Counted from the stretch's first letter, positions 9,119-17,989 are shown. The stretch: DNA of 64,000 bases from JAJZVS01 sp963708095 (GCA_963708095.1 OY970182.1:4030001-4094000); one strand, 5' to 3'. Made by a program: numbers and translations. The notes: generated from the letters alone by a model not told the origin.

Positions 9119-9850
9119 ATGACCAGCATTCCGCAGCCGGGCGCGAAGAAGCTCGGCCTCGTGATCGACCTCGACACCTGCGTCGGCTGCCATGCCTGCG
9201 CGGTGAACTGCAAGGAGTGGAACACCTCCGGGCACACCGCGCCGCTCACCGATTTCCATCCCTACGAGGCGAAGCAGGACGGGGTATGGCTGAACCGGAT
9301 TCACACCTACGAGGCGGGCACAGGGACCGAGAGCCGCACCGTGCACTTCCCCCGCTCCTGCCTGCATTGCGAGCAGCCGGCCTGTGTCACCGTCTGCCCG
9401 ACCGGGGCAAGCTACAAGCGCGCGGAAGACGGCATCGTACTGGTGAACGCCGAGATCTGCATCGGCTGCAAGCTGTGTTCCTGGGCCTGCCCGTACGGCG
9501 CGCGCGAGTTCGACGAGGACCAGGGGGTGATGCGCAAATGCACCCTGTGCGTCGACCGCATCTACAACGAGAACATCGCGGAGAAGGAACGCGTGCCCGC
9601 CTGCGTGAAGGCCTGCCCGGCGCAAGCACGGCATTTCGGCGATCTCGGCGATCCGGACAGCGCGGTCTCGCAACTCGTGGCCGAGCGCGGCGGGATCGAT
9701 CTGATGCCGGAGATGGGCTACAAGCCGGTGAACAAATACCTGCCGCCGCGGCGCCGCCCGCCCGCGGCCGCGAAGCCGGTCGAGGCGCCGGTGCCGACCG
9801 GCGGGGCCAATGCGCTGCTGCGTTGGATCGATCGGGCGCTCAGCCGATGA
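9119..9850 (+). CDS. soeB: 4Fe-4S electron-transfer subunit, SoeB-like
   Basis: A 243-residue ferredoxin-type subunit with four [4Fe-4S] cysteine clusters: CVGCHACAVNC near residue 20, CLHCEQPACVTVCP, CIGCKLCSWACP and the paired CTLC/CVKACP groups. This is the DmsB/PsrB/SoeB pattern that wires the Mo subunit to the membrane anchor. The C-terminus is an Ala/Pro-rich tail. It starts 8 bases after the catalytic subunit and its stop overlaps the next start (ATGA), so the three genes form one operon. No signal peptide is seen. Confidence 0.85.
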   Translation: MTSIPQPGAKKLGLVIDLDTCVGCHACAVNCKEWNTSGHTAPLTDFHPYEAKQDGVWLNRIHTYEAGTGTESRTVHFPRSCLHCEQPACVTVCPTGASYKRAEDGIVLVNAEICIGCKLCSWACPYGAREFDEDQGVMRKCTLCVDRIYNENIAEKERVPACVKACPAQARHFGDLGDPDSAVSQLVAERGGIDLMPEMGYKPVNKYLPPRRRPPAAAKPVEAPVPTGGANALLRWIDRALSR

Positions 9851-10788
9851 ACCCTGCGTTCTCCGTCGTCTTCCTCACCACCGCCGCCGGGGCGGGGTAC
9901 GGGATGCTGGCCTGGCTCGGCGTGCTGGATGCGCTGGGCGTACTGCCGCGATCGGGCTGGTTCGGGGCTCCGGCGGTGGCGGTGGCGCTGGCCCTGGCTG
10001 CGGCCGGGTTGCTGGCTTCCACCTTGCACCTCGGCCGTCCGGAACGGGCCTGGCGGGCGCTGTCGCAGTGGCGGACGTCGTGGCTCTCCCGCGAAGGGGT
10101 GATCTCGCTGGGGACGTTCGCTCCGGCGGGCGGATTCGCCCTGGCCTGGGCACTGGCGGGCGGCGGGGCAACGGCGACCATCGTGCTCGGGCTGCTGGCG
10201 GCGATCTGCGGACTGGCGACGGTGGCATCCCAGGCGATGATCTACGCCTCGCTGAAACCGATCCGGCAATGGCATCATCGCGCGGTGCTGCCGAACTTCC
10301 TGTTGCTGGCCGTGTTCAGCGGTGCCGCCTGCGTGGCCGGGTTGGTGGTGTTCTGGCAGCCGGGGGCGGCGCGAGTGGCGGCCTGGCTTGGCGTTCTGGC
10401 CGGGATCGCGGCGCTGGCGGCCAAGCTCGGCTACTGGCGTGCGATCGATGCGGCGCCGGCGGAGGCAACGATCGAGAGCGCAACGGGGCTCGGCTTCCTC
10501 GGCAAGGTGCGCAGCCTGGAACTGCCGCATACGGAGGAGAACTACCTGCTGCGCGAGATGGGTTTCGCGATCGGCCGCAAGCATGCCGCGCGGCTGCGCG
10601 GGATCGCCGTGGCAGTGGGGTTTGCGGGGCCGATCGTGCTGCTGGCGGTGGGGAGCGTGCTCGCCGCCGGCGTGGTGCTGTTGCCGCTGGCTGCCCTGGG
10701 CGTGCTGGCGGGCGTCTACCTGGAGCGCTGGCTGTTCTTCGCCCAGGCGACGCATACCGTGACCCTGTATTACGGCCGCGCAGCCTGA
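9847..10788 (+). CDS. soeC: DmsC-family membrane anchor subunit, SoeC-like
   Basis: A 313-residue integral membrane protein with about eight hydrophobic helices. The loop HLGRPERAWRALSQWRTSWL around residues 60-80 is typical of the DmsC anchor family. The role is to bind quinone and anchor the two soluble subunits on the cytoplasmic face. Translation is coupled to soeB by a 4-base overlap. A 180-base gap to the next gene ends the operon, with no clear U-tract terminator. Confidence 0.82.
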   Translation: MNPAFSVVFLTTAAGAGYGMLAWLGVLDALGVLPRSGWFGAPAVAVALALAAAGLLASTLHLGRPERAWRALSQWRTSWLSREGVISLGTFAPAGGFALAWALAGGGATATIVLGLLAAICGLATVASQAMIYASLKPIRQWHHRAVLPNFLLLAVFSGAACVAGLVVFWQPGAARVAAWLGVLAGIAALAAKLGYWRAIDAAPAEATIESATGLGFLGKVRSLELPHTEENYLLREMGFAIGRKHAARLRGIAVAVGFAGPIVLLAVGSVLAAGVVLLPLAALGVLAGVYLERWLFFAQATHTVTLYYGRAA

Positions 10789-10968
10789 ATCCGCCGGAAA
10801 TCCCCGCCTTATTTCTCCCTGGAACCGGTCGGCTGCCGGTGCGATAGTATCTCTCGGCCGTCGTGGCCGGAGGGTCGGCCCATGCACACGGGCCTCCCCC
10901 GGCACGGCTTGGCGCGTCAGTCATGGCCGCGGCACGGTACGCCGGCGCCGCCAGGGAGGGTCTTCGCG

Positions 10969-12435
10969 ATGAAGAAGGGCGAGCAACCGGATCTTTCCGC
11001 CAAATGGTGGAAGGACAGCCAGCCGAAAGGCCTGAAAACCGCCAGCAAGCTGGACGATGCGCTGAAGGACTATGACGGCGCGAAGCGCAAGCTGCTGCAG
11101 GCGGGCGACGCGGAGGCGGGTGCGGCGGCGAACGGCGCGCTCGATGCGATCGAGTCCGCGGTGAAGGCCGTAAGCGCGGAGGCCGGGAAGGCCAAGGGCG
11201 CGCCCGAGATGGAATGGACGGTCGACGCGCTGAAGAAGCTCGATCGCCTGATCGCCGCCGAACGCAAGTTCGTCGGTGAAAACATCGAGGACGACGACGG
11301 GATGTTCAGCGACCCCGACGTCTACCACGAATACCTGATGAAAAGCCTGAAGCGGCTGCGCTCCGCCGGGCAGATGAACTTCGGCGTGGTGCTGGGCAAG
11401 AAGGCCGAGGATCACCGCCTCGCGGTGAACAAGGCGAAGGGCGGCAAGGGGCTCGCCGGCATGCTGGCGCGGGAAACCGGGCTGCACGCGATGTCCTTCG
11501 GTATCGCGCTCACGCCCAGGGGGGCCGGTGAGGTCGAAGCCGAGCAGCAGGAGGGCGAAAGCCAGGACGACGACGGCGGGATGGGCGACGAGAAGTCGAG
11601 CGTCCTGATCCTGCAGCTTGAAGGCCGGCAGCTTCCGGGGCTGAAGAAGAAGCTCACGAAGATGCTGAAGCGGTTCAAGCCGCTGCCGTTCAAGAGCGTG
11701 AAGCTCATGCTGGACGGCAAGGAAGCCGAGGATATCGACGACCCGGAGGATACCGACCACGAGGAATACGAGGACGGCGCCCCCGTCGTCGATCTTGCCG
11801 CGCTCAAGCGCCGGCTGGCCGGCCTGATCGGCCAGGTGCAGGCGGTGCCCGATCCGGCGCGCAAGGGTGATCTCGCGCGCATGGCAAGCCAGGCGAACGC
11901 CCTCATCACCGCGGGCAGCGGATCGGCGGCGGAAACCGCCCTCGATGCGCTACGCGACGCGCTCGCCGGCTCCGGCGGCGCGACGTCGGGGAACGGGACG
12001 ACCAACGGGACCACCAACGGGGCCAATGGCGGGGGCGACCGCGCGGCTGTCTATGCGAAGTCGGGTCAGGCCTGGGCGGTGGCACGCGGCAAGGTGGAAG
12101 CCGACATCGAGAAGTTGCGCGCCCAGCTCGTCGAAACCTACAAGGACGACGGGCTTGCCGGGGAGATCGAAAGCCGGTTCCGCGCCCGGGTGGTTCCCGT
12201 GCTCGCGGCGCTGGGCGCCAACCTTCCGGCCCGGCTCGCGGCAGCGTCCGGCGCGACCGATCCCAACGCCCGTGCGGCGCAGATCAAGGAAGCGCAGGAC
12301 ATCCTGGCGAGCTGCAAGGCGTTCATCGACAGCGAGCCGCTGCTCGCGGACCTCGATGCCAATCCATTCGTTCCGCTGACGATCCGTCAAACCATGTCGG
12401 CGACGGTGGCGGCGCTGGAGAAGGTGGTGCACTGA
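10969..12435 (+). CDS. acidic hypothetical protein, 488 residues
   Basis: A soluble, strongly charged protein with no signal or membrane span. The N-terminal ~100 residues are helical, with Lys/Asp/Ala-rich repeats. Near residues 178-210 is an acidic linker (EVEAEQQEGESQDDDGG), followed by a Lys-rich helix (LKKKLTKMLKRFKPLPFKS) and a second acidic stretch around residue 260. A Gly/Thr/Asn-rich low-complexity linker near residue 350 leads to a helical C-terminal domain. GGAGGG lies 8-13 bases before the ATG. I do not recognise a family. Layout suggests a multi-domain, mostly alpha-helical protein with flexible linkers. Gene status is well supported by length and codon use. Confidence 0.7.
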   Translation: MKKGEQPDLSAKWWKDSQPKGLKTASKLDDALKDYDGAKRKLLQAGDAEAGAAANGALDAIESAVKAVSAEAGKAKGAPEMEWTVDALKKLDRLIAAERKFVGENIEDDDGMFSDPDVYHEYLMKSLKRLRSAGQMNFGVVLGKKAEDHRLAVNKAKGGKGLAGMLARETGLHAMSFGIALTPRGAGEVEAEQQEGESQDDDGGMGDEKSSVLILQLEGRQLPGLKKKLTKMLKRFKPLPFKSVKLMLDGKEAEDIDDPEDTDHEEYEDGAPVVDLAALKRRLAGLIGQVQAVPDPARKGDLARMASQANALITAGSGSAAETALDALRDALAGSGGATSGNGTTNGTTNGANGGGDRAAVYAKSGQAWAVARGKVEADIEKLRAQLVETYKDDGLAGEIESRFRARVVPVLAALGANLPARLAAASGATDPNARAAQIKEAQDILASCKAFIDSEPLLADLDANPFVPLTIRQTMSATVAALEKVVH

Positions 12436-12438
12436 GGT

Positions 12439-12474
12439 GTGACGGTGGCGGCGCTCCGGCGCCGCCGCCGTCAC
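12439..12474. terminator. GC-rich hairpin after the 488-residue protein gene
   Basis: GTGACGG-t-GGCGGCG pairs with CGCCGCC-g-CCGTCAC around a short loop, starting three bases after the stop codon. The stem is very stable but there is no T-run, so factor-independent termination is only probable. Confidence 0.5.
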
Positions 12475-12520
12475 GGCTTCCCCGCGGGGTCATGAACCCG
12501 CGGGCGGCGTGCGCCGTCTC

Positions 12521-12573
12521 ATACCAGCGGCCCCGGCCGATGACTCGTCCGGCGTCCACCTGGCCGCTGGTAT
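12521..12573. other. inverted repeat between convergent genes
   Basis: ATACCAGCGGCC (12521-12532) is repeated in perfect inverse as GGCCGCTGGTAT (12562-12573), separated by 29 bases, in the gap between two convergent genes. It may form a bidirectional termination structure or be a relic repeat. Confidence 0.4.
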
Positions 12574-12615
12574 GTCCTTGATTTTGCGCATGGCCGCCCC
12601 GCCAACCCCATGCGC

Positions 12616-12647
12616 GATACCGGCCGGCCGAAGAGGCCGCCGGTATC
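12616..12647. terminator. hairpin at the end of leuD
   Basis: GATACCGGCcGGCC pairs with GGCCgCCGGTATC across the loop GAAGA. The stem overlaps the leuD stop codon (complement 12646-12648). No T-run follows on either strand, so its activity as a terminator is inferred from position. Confidence 0.45.
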
Positions 12648-13260
12648 AGCCGTAGAGCGCCTGGACCTCCGCCAGGGTCTGCTCGATGGCCGGGCCGGCG
12701 GCCAGCAGGACGGATGTCGGATCCCAGGTGCCGTCCAGGAACTGCCGCTGCCGCCCGGCGGCGAGGGTAACGGAAAAAACCTGATCCCCGGCCGTGAGCG
12801 TGAGCGCCTCGAGATCGAGCGTGAGCGTTGTCTGCGGCGCTGTCTCGTGCAGATGTTGCAACGCGGCGATGGTTGCGGCATCCGCTTGCACGCAGGGCAT
12901 GCCGACCGCGACGCAGTTGCCGGCGAAAATCTCGCCGAACGACTCGCCGATGATGGCCGTGATCCCGGAACGGTGCAGGCCTTGCGGAGCGTGCTCCCGC
13001 GACGAGCCGCAGCCGAAGTTCCGGTTCACCACCATGAGCCGGGCGCCCGCGGATTTCGGATCGTCCAGTGGATGGACCCGACCCTCCGCCCGCGCCGCGG
13101 CACGCGCGTCGGCGAACACGTGCGCTTCCATGCCGCGGAAGGTGACGGCGGTGAGGAAGCGCGCCGGCAGGATCTGGTCGGTATCGATATCGTCGCCGCG
13201 GAGCGCAATGCTGCGGCCGGTCGCGCGCAGGATCCGTCGGTCGTTCAATTGATTTGCCAT
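12646..13260 (-). CDS. leuD: 3-isopropylmalate dehydratase small subunit
   Basis: A 204-residue swivel-domain subunit of the aconitase superfamily that pairs with the LeuC-type protein just upstream. Visible family marks are DDIDTDQILPARFL near residue 23, NRNFGCGSSREHAPQ near residue 78 and the following IIGESFGEIFAGNC. Together the pair isomerises 2- and 3-isopropylmalate or a related hydroxy-diacid. It lies 16 bases after leuC on the same strand. Because a divergent GntR/FCD regulator controls the pair and leuA and leuB are absent, a catabolic dehydratase of the dimethylmalate or methylmalate type is an alternative. Confidence 0.88.
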   Translation of the reverse strand: MANQLNDRRILRATGRSIALRGDDIDTDQILPARFLTAVTFRGMEAHVFADARAAARAEGRVHPLDDPKSAGARLMVVNRNFGCGSSREHAPQGLHRSGITAIIGESFGEIFAGNCVAVGMPCVQADAATIAALQHLHETAPQTTLTLDLEALTLTAGDQVFSVTLAAGRQRQFLDGTWDPTSVLLAAGPAIEQTLAEVQALYG

Positions 13261-13276
13261 CGATCGGTCCTTTCCT

Positions 13277-14692
13277 TCAGGCCTGGGCGAAGAATTGGCG
13301 CGCGTCGGTCACCTCGCCGGCGATCGCCGCCGCGGCCACCATCACCGGCGACATGAGCAGGGTGCGGCCGGTGGGCGAGCCCTGCCGCCCACGGAAATTG
13401 CGGTTGGACGACGACGCGCAGACCTCCCGCGCCGCTAGGCGATCGGCGTTCATGCCGCAGCAGAGCGAGCAGCCGGCGTCGCGAACCTCGAACCCCGCCT
13501 CCGCGAACACGCGATCGAGCCCCGCCGCCACCAGCGCGTCACGCACCCGTTGCGAACCCGGCACCACCAGGGCCCGGACGTGCGGGGCGACCCGGAAGCC
13601 GCGGTCGCGGATCTGCTCGGCCACGGCGACGAAATCGGACAGTCGCCCGTTGGTGCAGGAGCCGAGGAACGCCACGTCGATCCGGGTCCCCAGCACCGGC
13701 TGGCCGGGTTCGAAGCCCATGAAGCCCAGCACCTCGTTGGTCCAGCCGCGATCCTGTTCGGCCACGGCAGCGGGGTCGGGAACATGGCCGCCGACCGGCA
13801 CCGACTGGTCGGGCGAGGTGCCCCAGGTCACCATCGGCTCGATCGCCTCGGCCGGGAGCACGACGATGTCGTCGTAGGCGGCATCGGGGTCGGAGCGGAC
13901 CCGCTCCCACGCGGCCACCGCGCGGTCCCAGGCGGCGCCGCGCGGGGCGTGGTCGCGGCCGTGCAGGTAGGCGTAGGTGGTCTGGTCGGGATTGACGTAG
14001 CCGCAGCGTGCGCCGGCCTCGATCGCGAGGTTGCAGAGGGTCATCCGCTCCTCCATCGAGAAGCGGTCCACGACGTCGCCGGCGAATTCATAGGCGAAGC
14101 CGACGCCGCCCTTGGCGCCGAGTTCGTGGATTACGTGCAGGGCGACGTCCTTGGCGTAGACGCCGGGGGCGAGGCTGCCGGTGATCTCGATGCGGCGGAC
14201 CTTCAGCTTCTCCATCAGCAGGGTCTGGCTCGCCAGCACGTCCCGCACCTGGGAGGTGCCGATACCGAAGGCGATGGCGCCGAATGCGCCGTGGGTAGAG
14301 GTATGGCTGTCGCCGCAGACAATCACCTTGCCCGGCTGGGTGAGGCCGCGTTCCGGGCCGACGACGTGGATGATGCCGTGCTCGCCTTGCGCGGGATCGA
14401 AATACGTCAGGCCGAATTCCGCCATGTTGCGGCCCATGGCCCGGACCTGCGCCGTGGCCTGCGGGTCGGCGAAATCGTCGGCGCGGCCGCGGGTGGAAAT
14501 GGAATGGTCGGAACTGCCGAAGGTGAGGCCCGGATGGCGGACGTGCAGGCCGCGTTCGCGCAAGGCTTCGAAGGCGGGTGGGCTGGAGACCTCGTTGAGG
14601 AGGTGGAGATCGGCCAGGAGCTGGAACTGCCCGGGGGCGATTTCCCGGACCACGTGGCGGTTGAAGACCTTCTCGTACAGGGTCTGGCCCAT
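13277..14692 (-). CDS. leuC: 3-isopropylmalate dehydratase large subunit
   Basis: A 471-residue [4Fe-4S] hydro-lyase subunit. Cluster ligands are in GSCTNGR and in the CSLCCGMN motif, and the tail NRNFRGRQG is conserved. The N-terminus MGQTLYEKVFNRHVV matches LeuC, so the start at 14692 is preferred over codons further upstream, which run into the operator region. It forms a two-gene leftward operon with leuD and is divergent from the GntR gene. The reaction is dehydration/rehydration of 2-isopropylmalate, or of a related substituted malate in the catabolic relatives. Confidence 0.9.
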   Translation of the reverse strand: MGQTLYEKVFNRHVVREIAPGQFQLLADLHLLNEVSSPPAFEALRERGLHVRHPGLTFGSSDHSISTRGRADDFADPQATAQVRAMGRNMAEFGLTYFDPAQGEHGIIHVVGPERGLTQPGKVIVCGDSHTSTHGAFGAIAFGIGTSQVRDVLASQTLLMEKLKVRRIEITGSLAPGVYAKDVALHVIHELGAKGGVGFAYEFAGDVVDRFSMEERMTLCNLAIEAGARCGYVNPDQTTYAYLHGRDHAPRGAAWDRAVAAWERVRSDPDAAYDDIVVLPAEAIEPMVTWGTSPDQSVPVGGHVPDPAAVAEQDRGWTNEVLGFMGFEPGQPVLGTRIDVAFLGSCTNGRLSDFVAVAEQIRDRGFRVAPHVRALVVPGSQRVRDALVAAGLDRVFAEAGFEVRDAGCSLCCGMNADRLAAREVCASSSNRNFRGRQGSPTGRTLLMSPVMVAAAAIAGEVTDARQFFAQA

Positions 14693-14702
14693 GGCGCGTC
14701 CT

Positions 14703-14739
14703 TTTGGTATACCGAAATGGTGGTATTCGGGATACCAAA
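14703..14739. promoter_or_regulatory. candidate operator for the divergent GntR regulator
   Basis: TTTGGTAT (14703-14710) is inversely repeated as ATACCAAA (14732-14739). Within it are a perfect palindrome GGTATACC (14706-14713) and GGTAT...ATACC (14722-14736). It lies 11 bases upstream of the leuC start and about 70 bases upstream of the regulator start. This resembles the short palindromes bound by FCD-type GntR proteins, so autoregulation and control of leuCD are likely. Confidence 0.6.
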
Positions 14740-14808
14740 CTGGGATATGACTTACAAGGCCGCACTGGTGCACCGGCGCTATGCTGCGGCGGCAGACGGA
14801 GGGCGGAC

Positions 14809-15474
14809 ATGTCGCAGATGCTGCTGATCCACGATCAGCTTCGGGAAATGATCCTCTCGCTCGACATCGGGCCGGGTGAGCGGCTGACCGAGCGCTGGCT
14901 GGAGGCGCGGTTTCAGGGCTCCCGCACGCCGGTGCGGGCCGCGTTGATGCGGCTGGAGGCGGAGGGGCTGGTGCAGCGCGACGGCCGCAACTGGATCGTG
15001 GCGCCGATCGATCTCGGCGAGATCGCGTCCCTGGCCGAGTTCCGCGAGCCGCTGGAGGTGACGGCGGTACGCCTGGCCTGCGCGCGGGCGGGGGAGGGGG
15101 AGCTGGACGCGATCGAGGCGATGCTGGACGCCTGCCGCCCCGACGTGCCGCGCGAGGCGTGGCACCAGGTCGGCACCGACTTCCACGTGGCGCTGGCGCG
15201 GCTGGCGGGCAATGCGTTCCTGGTGCGCGCGATCGAGGGGGTGATGACCCGACTGGCCCGGCCGCGCTGGCTGGAAGTGTGGACCGAGGCGTCCCGCGCG
15301 CAGGCCTGGGCGGAGCACCGGCGAATCCTGGACTGCATCCGACGCCACGAGCCGGAGGCGGCGGCGCGGGAAGCGGCGGAGCATGTGCGCGACACCCGCG
15401 ACCGGCTGCTGCGGTCGCTGGAGGAGGATCGGCGGGGGCTGCGGGCGCGGGGGTTCGTTCTGGTGGGGCGGTGA
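14809..15474 (+). CDS. GntR family transcriptional regulator (FCD domain)
   Basis: A 221-residue regulator. The winged HTH occupies about residues 10-70 (RLTERWLEARFQGSRTPVRAAL is its core). The FCD effector domain follows, with metal-site-like Asp/His positions in DFHVALARLAGN and WAEHRRILDCI. These domains usually sense carboxylic acids. It is divergent from leuCD with a palindromic site in the gap, so it is probably their local repressor. The ATG at 14809 is chosen because the HTH starts immediately after it; 35 upstream codons overlap the operator region. Confidence 0.88.
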   Translation: MSQMLLIHDQLREMILSLDIGPGERLTERWLEARFQGSRTPVRAALMRLEAEGLVQRDGRNWIVAPIDLGEIASLAEFREPLEVTAVRLACARAGEGELDAIEAMLDACRPDVPREAWHQVGTDFHVALARLAGNAFLVRAIEGVMTRLARPRWLEVWTEASRAQAWAEHRRILDCIRRHEPEAAAREAAEHVRDTRDRLLRSLEEDRRGLRARGFVLVGR

Positions 15475-15528
15475 GGGGGGCGCCGGCCTTGAGATCGTCC
15501 GGGGGGGTCAGTAGGGTCCGGCCGCGCG

Positions 15529-15618
15529 GGACGGGTGGCCGAGCGGTTTAAGGCTCCAGTCTTGAAAACTGGCGTGGGCGCAAGTCCACCGTGGGTTCGA
15601 ATCCCACCCCGTCCGCCA
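15529..15618 (+). tRNA. tRNA-Ser (anticodon UGA)
   Basis: A complete class II tRNA. The acceptor stem GGACGGG (15529-15535) pairs with CCCGTCC (15608-15614), followed by discriminator G and an encoded CCA. The anticodon stem CCAGT/ACTGG encloses the loop CTTGAAA, giving anticodon TGA. A long variable arm and the T-loop TTCGAAT are present. It marks the edge of the accessory region, and serine tRNA genes are common integration sites; no second copy of its 3' end is seen in the window. Confidence 0.95.
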
Positions 15619-16491
15619 AGAAATGCAAATAACGCATTGAGTTCACGTATATAATTTGTCTCAATCCGATTTGAGCCTACAATTCAGCCCACAAGTTGGA
15701 AGTGGACGTCGGCGACCATCGGCGCACGTTCGCGCATGCCGTCCGGGGCCGCCGGCCGAGCGGAGCGATATCGGGGAAGATGCCTTCCCCCGGGGCACGG
15801 AACATCTCGCCGTGGAAGTATCGTCGGAGGCCCGGTCTATTGGGAAGGATGATCGAGTGGCGCGGAGCCGGCAGGCCGCGTTTGACGGAGCCGCGGGCGA
15901 CAAGGTGACGCGTGCAAACTTGGTGTTCGCTTGCGGAGGGCAGTCGCGGTTCGTGGGCGTTCGTGACCGTCCACTCGGGTCCGCTCGACGCGGGTTTCGT
16001 CGTCCGACCCCGCCCGTTGCCACCGGCCAAGTCTAGACCAAGTCGGGTGAGATTGGGGGGATACAGCTCTGGAATCCGCCGGCCACGGGGTGCGTCGGCG
16101 GTGCCTCCTTCCGACGACGGTCCCTCATCCAGTCATACGATTGGCATGTCTCTCTCGCGACTGCGAACTGGCCTGCGATGTCGGTAACCGGGACAAAATC
16201 CGGGGCGAACCGGCCCAAGCGCATGTCTGCGGGAACCCCACGAGGCGGCACAGGCTGGGGATCACCGGATGTTCGGGAAAGGCGTGCTCTTCGTCGCGTA
16301 GTTGCGGCATACGATGCCGACCTTGGTGCCGGTTTGCCCAAACAGAGGAAAGCACCGCGGCAGTCTTGGCCGGCCTCGCTTTGGGTGCCGTCGCCGATCC
16401 TGCGTGCGGTGACGTGCCGTCCGTGATCCGGATCTGCCTCGGACCTACGGTCGCGGCGTGATCGCCATGCCTTCCGCTGCGGCAGTGCTGA
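15619..16491. other. gene-poor stretch downstream of tRNA-Ser
   Basis: No convincing gene. Open frames on both strands are Arg/Pro-rich and lack family motifs. On the minus strand, 16033-16341 encodes a fragment reading PDFVPVTDIAGQFAVARETC that resembles a helix-turn-helix of a small DNA-binding protein; it has no intact flanks and is probably a relic. This is the typical state of the integration-prone side of a tRNA gene. Confidence 0.4.
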
Positions 16492-17523
16492 GCGGTTGTC
16501 AGTGCCTGTTTGTAGACGTCAGGCGCTGAGTTCCTCGACGACGAGGCGCTTGAGGCGGCGAGAGAGGATCGATATGAACGAGATTGCAACGAAAGCGATG
16601 AGGTGCTCCTTCGAGCGCTCGAAGATGGTGTTCAACCGCCGGTAGCGGCTCAACCAGGCAAAGGAACGTTCAGCTACCCAGCAGATGCCGGCGGGGATGA
16701 ACTGTCCGTCTCGGCCGCGAGCAATGGCCTCGACGGTGATGCCGAGTGCCTGACCGGCCTCGGCCAGCCGTTTGCCCCGGTAGCCGAGATCGCCGAGGGC
16801 TAGTCCCTGGAAGCCACCATCGGCGAGCTCACGCAGAACCGGAACGATGGCTTTGGTGTCATGCCGGTTCGCCGGCGCGACATCGATCGCCAGAGGGATG
16901 CCGTATTTCTCAACGGCAATCTGGATCTTGACGCCGCGGATCTTCTTGCCGCCGTCGATGCCGCGCGCAAAGCAACTCGGCGCCGCGCGGCAGGATCGGC
17001 TATCGATGACCACCGCACTCGGTTCCGGAGAATCCCCGCAGGCACGCCGCCAGGTACGGCGCAGCCGGTCGAGCAGCCGGCGCCAGAGGCCGAGCCGGGT
17101 CCAGCGAGCGAACAGTCCGTAGGGCGTGTTGAAGGGGATATCGCAGAGCTGTCCGATGGCCCGCCACTGCATACCGCAAAAACAGACACACCAGATCGCC
17201 ATCACCGCCTTGCGCAGGGCCGCTCCGGCCAGCGGCGGCTTGGGCCCCGAGCGCTGCGGCCGGGTGCCGTCCCTCGCCATCGCCGTGAACTCCGCCAGCA
17301 CTTCGTCCACGAACACGTCGACATCGGCAAACGCATCCCATGGGCCAGGAGTTGTCTTGGCGGGACGGACGGCAGTGCCCATAATGGGTGGCCCCGGTGC
17401 TGTTGACGACGATTGCGCGATGGCTTGTCGTCCTCCCGGGCGCCACTCTCAATCCAACCCCAGGTTGCAATCATGCCAGCACCGGCTGGCTCCTGACCAC
17501 TACAAACAGACACTTACCACCGC
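16492..17523 (-). mobile_element. IS5-family insertion sequence
   Basis: About 1032 bp bounded by imperfect inverted repeats: GCGGTTGTCAGTGCCTGTTT at 16492 onwards and, on the other strand from 17523, GCGGTGGTAAGTGTCTGTTT; the match continues into TGTAG and beyond. It contains one transposase gene. No clear target duplication is visible. On the right it abuts a truncated DUF1016 nuclease gene, which it has probably disrupted. Confidence 0.8.
16519..17382 (-). CDS. IS5 family transposase
   Basis: A 287-residue DDE transposase. The N-terminal DUF4096-type region reads LRKAVMAIWCVCFCGMQWRAI. The catalytic positions follow in VVIDSRSC, LGDLGYRGKRL and ERSFAWLSRYRRL, and the C-terminus FVAISFISILSRRL is typical of the IS5 group. 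Full length with no lesion visible, so the element may be active. It lies between matching inverted repeats. Confidence 0.88.
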   Translation of the reverse strand: MGTAVRPAKTTPGPWDAFADVDVFVDEVLAEFTAMARDGTRPQRSGPKPPLAGAALRKAVMAIWCVCFCGMQWRAIGQLCDIPFNTPYGLFARWTRLGLWRRLLDRLRRTWRRACGDSPEPSAVVIDSRSCRAAPSCFARGIDGGKKIRGVKIQIAVEKYGIPLAIDVAPANRHDTKAIVPVLRELADGGFQGLALGDLGYRGKRLAEAGQALGITVEAIARGRDGQFIPAGICWVAERSFAWLSRYRRLNTIFERSKEHLIAFVAISFISILSRRLKRLVVEELSA

Positions 17524-17848
17524 AAGCTGCGCTGCCTGATCGCCGTCGACCTGAAGACCGGGCCGTTCCAGCCCGAGCATGCCGGCAAGATGAACTTCTA
17601 TCTCGCGGCGCTCGATGATCGCGACCGCGAGCCAGGCGACAACCCGAGCATCGGCTTGATTCCTATGCCGCGAGCGCAACCGCGTCGTCGTCGAGTACGC
17701 GCTGAGGGGCCTCGACACCCCGATCGGCGTGGCCCGCTACGAGCTGATGCTGGCCGACGCCCTGCCGGCGAGGCTGGCCGAGGCGCTGCCGTCCGCCCGG
17801 GAGCTCGAGCCCGGCATGCTCCCTGATGAGGGAGGCGACGATGCGTGA
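17524..17848 (+). pseudogene. 3' fragment of a DUF1016 / PDDEXK nuclease gene (YhcG-like)
   Basis: The translated stretch reads LIAVDLKTGPFQPEHAGKMN, then FYLAALDD, and after a one-base frameshift near 17665 continues RNRVVVEYALRG...PIGVARYEL. This is the conserved C-terminal nuclease half of DUF1016 proteins, with the Asp and Lys of the PDDEXK core in VDLKTG. The N-terminal half is missing and the IS5 end lies at the break. The gene is inactive from truncation and frameshift. Confidence 0.7.
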
Positions 17849-17989
17849 AGGGCCTCGTCCATTCTCCGCACGCCGCGGATGCCGGAGGCAGATTGCCTGG
17901 GCGACCGGCAGCAGGCTGTTCGGGTGCCCCGTTCGGATCGGCCGGTCATCCGCGCCTGGCGTCGCACATCATCCCTCCCGGTGGCCCTG

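Noticed and set aside
13550..14827. 425-codon plus-strand frame over leuC
   Set aside because: LeuC Fe-S and N-terminal motifs lie on the minus strand; the frame is antisense noise.
15529..15618. Attachment-site duplication of the tRNA-Ser 3' end
   Set aside because: No second copy of the T-arm/acceptor sequence is found in the window, so an integration event at this tRNA cannot be shown.
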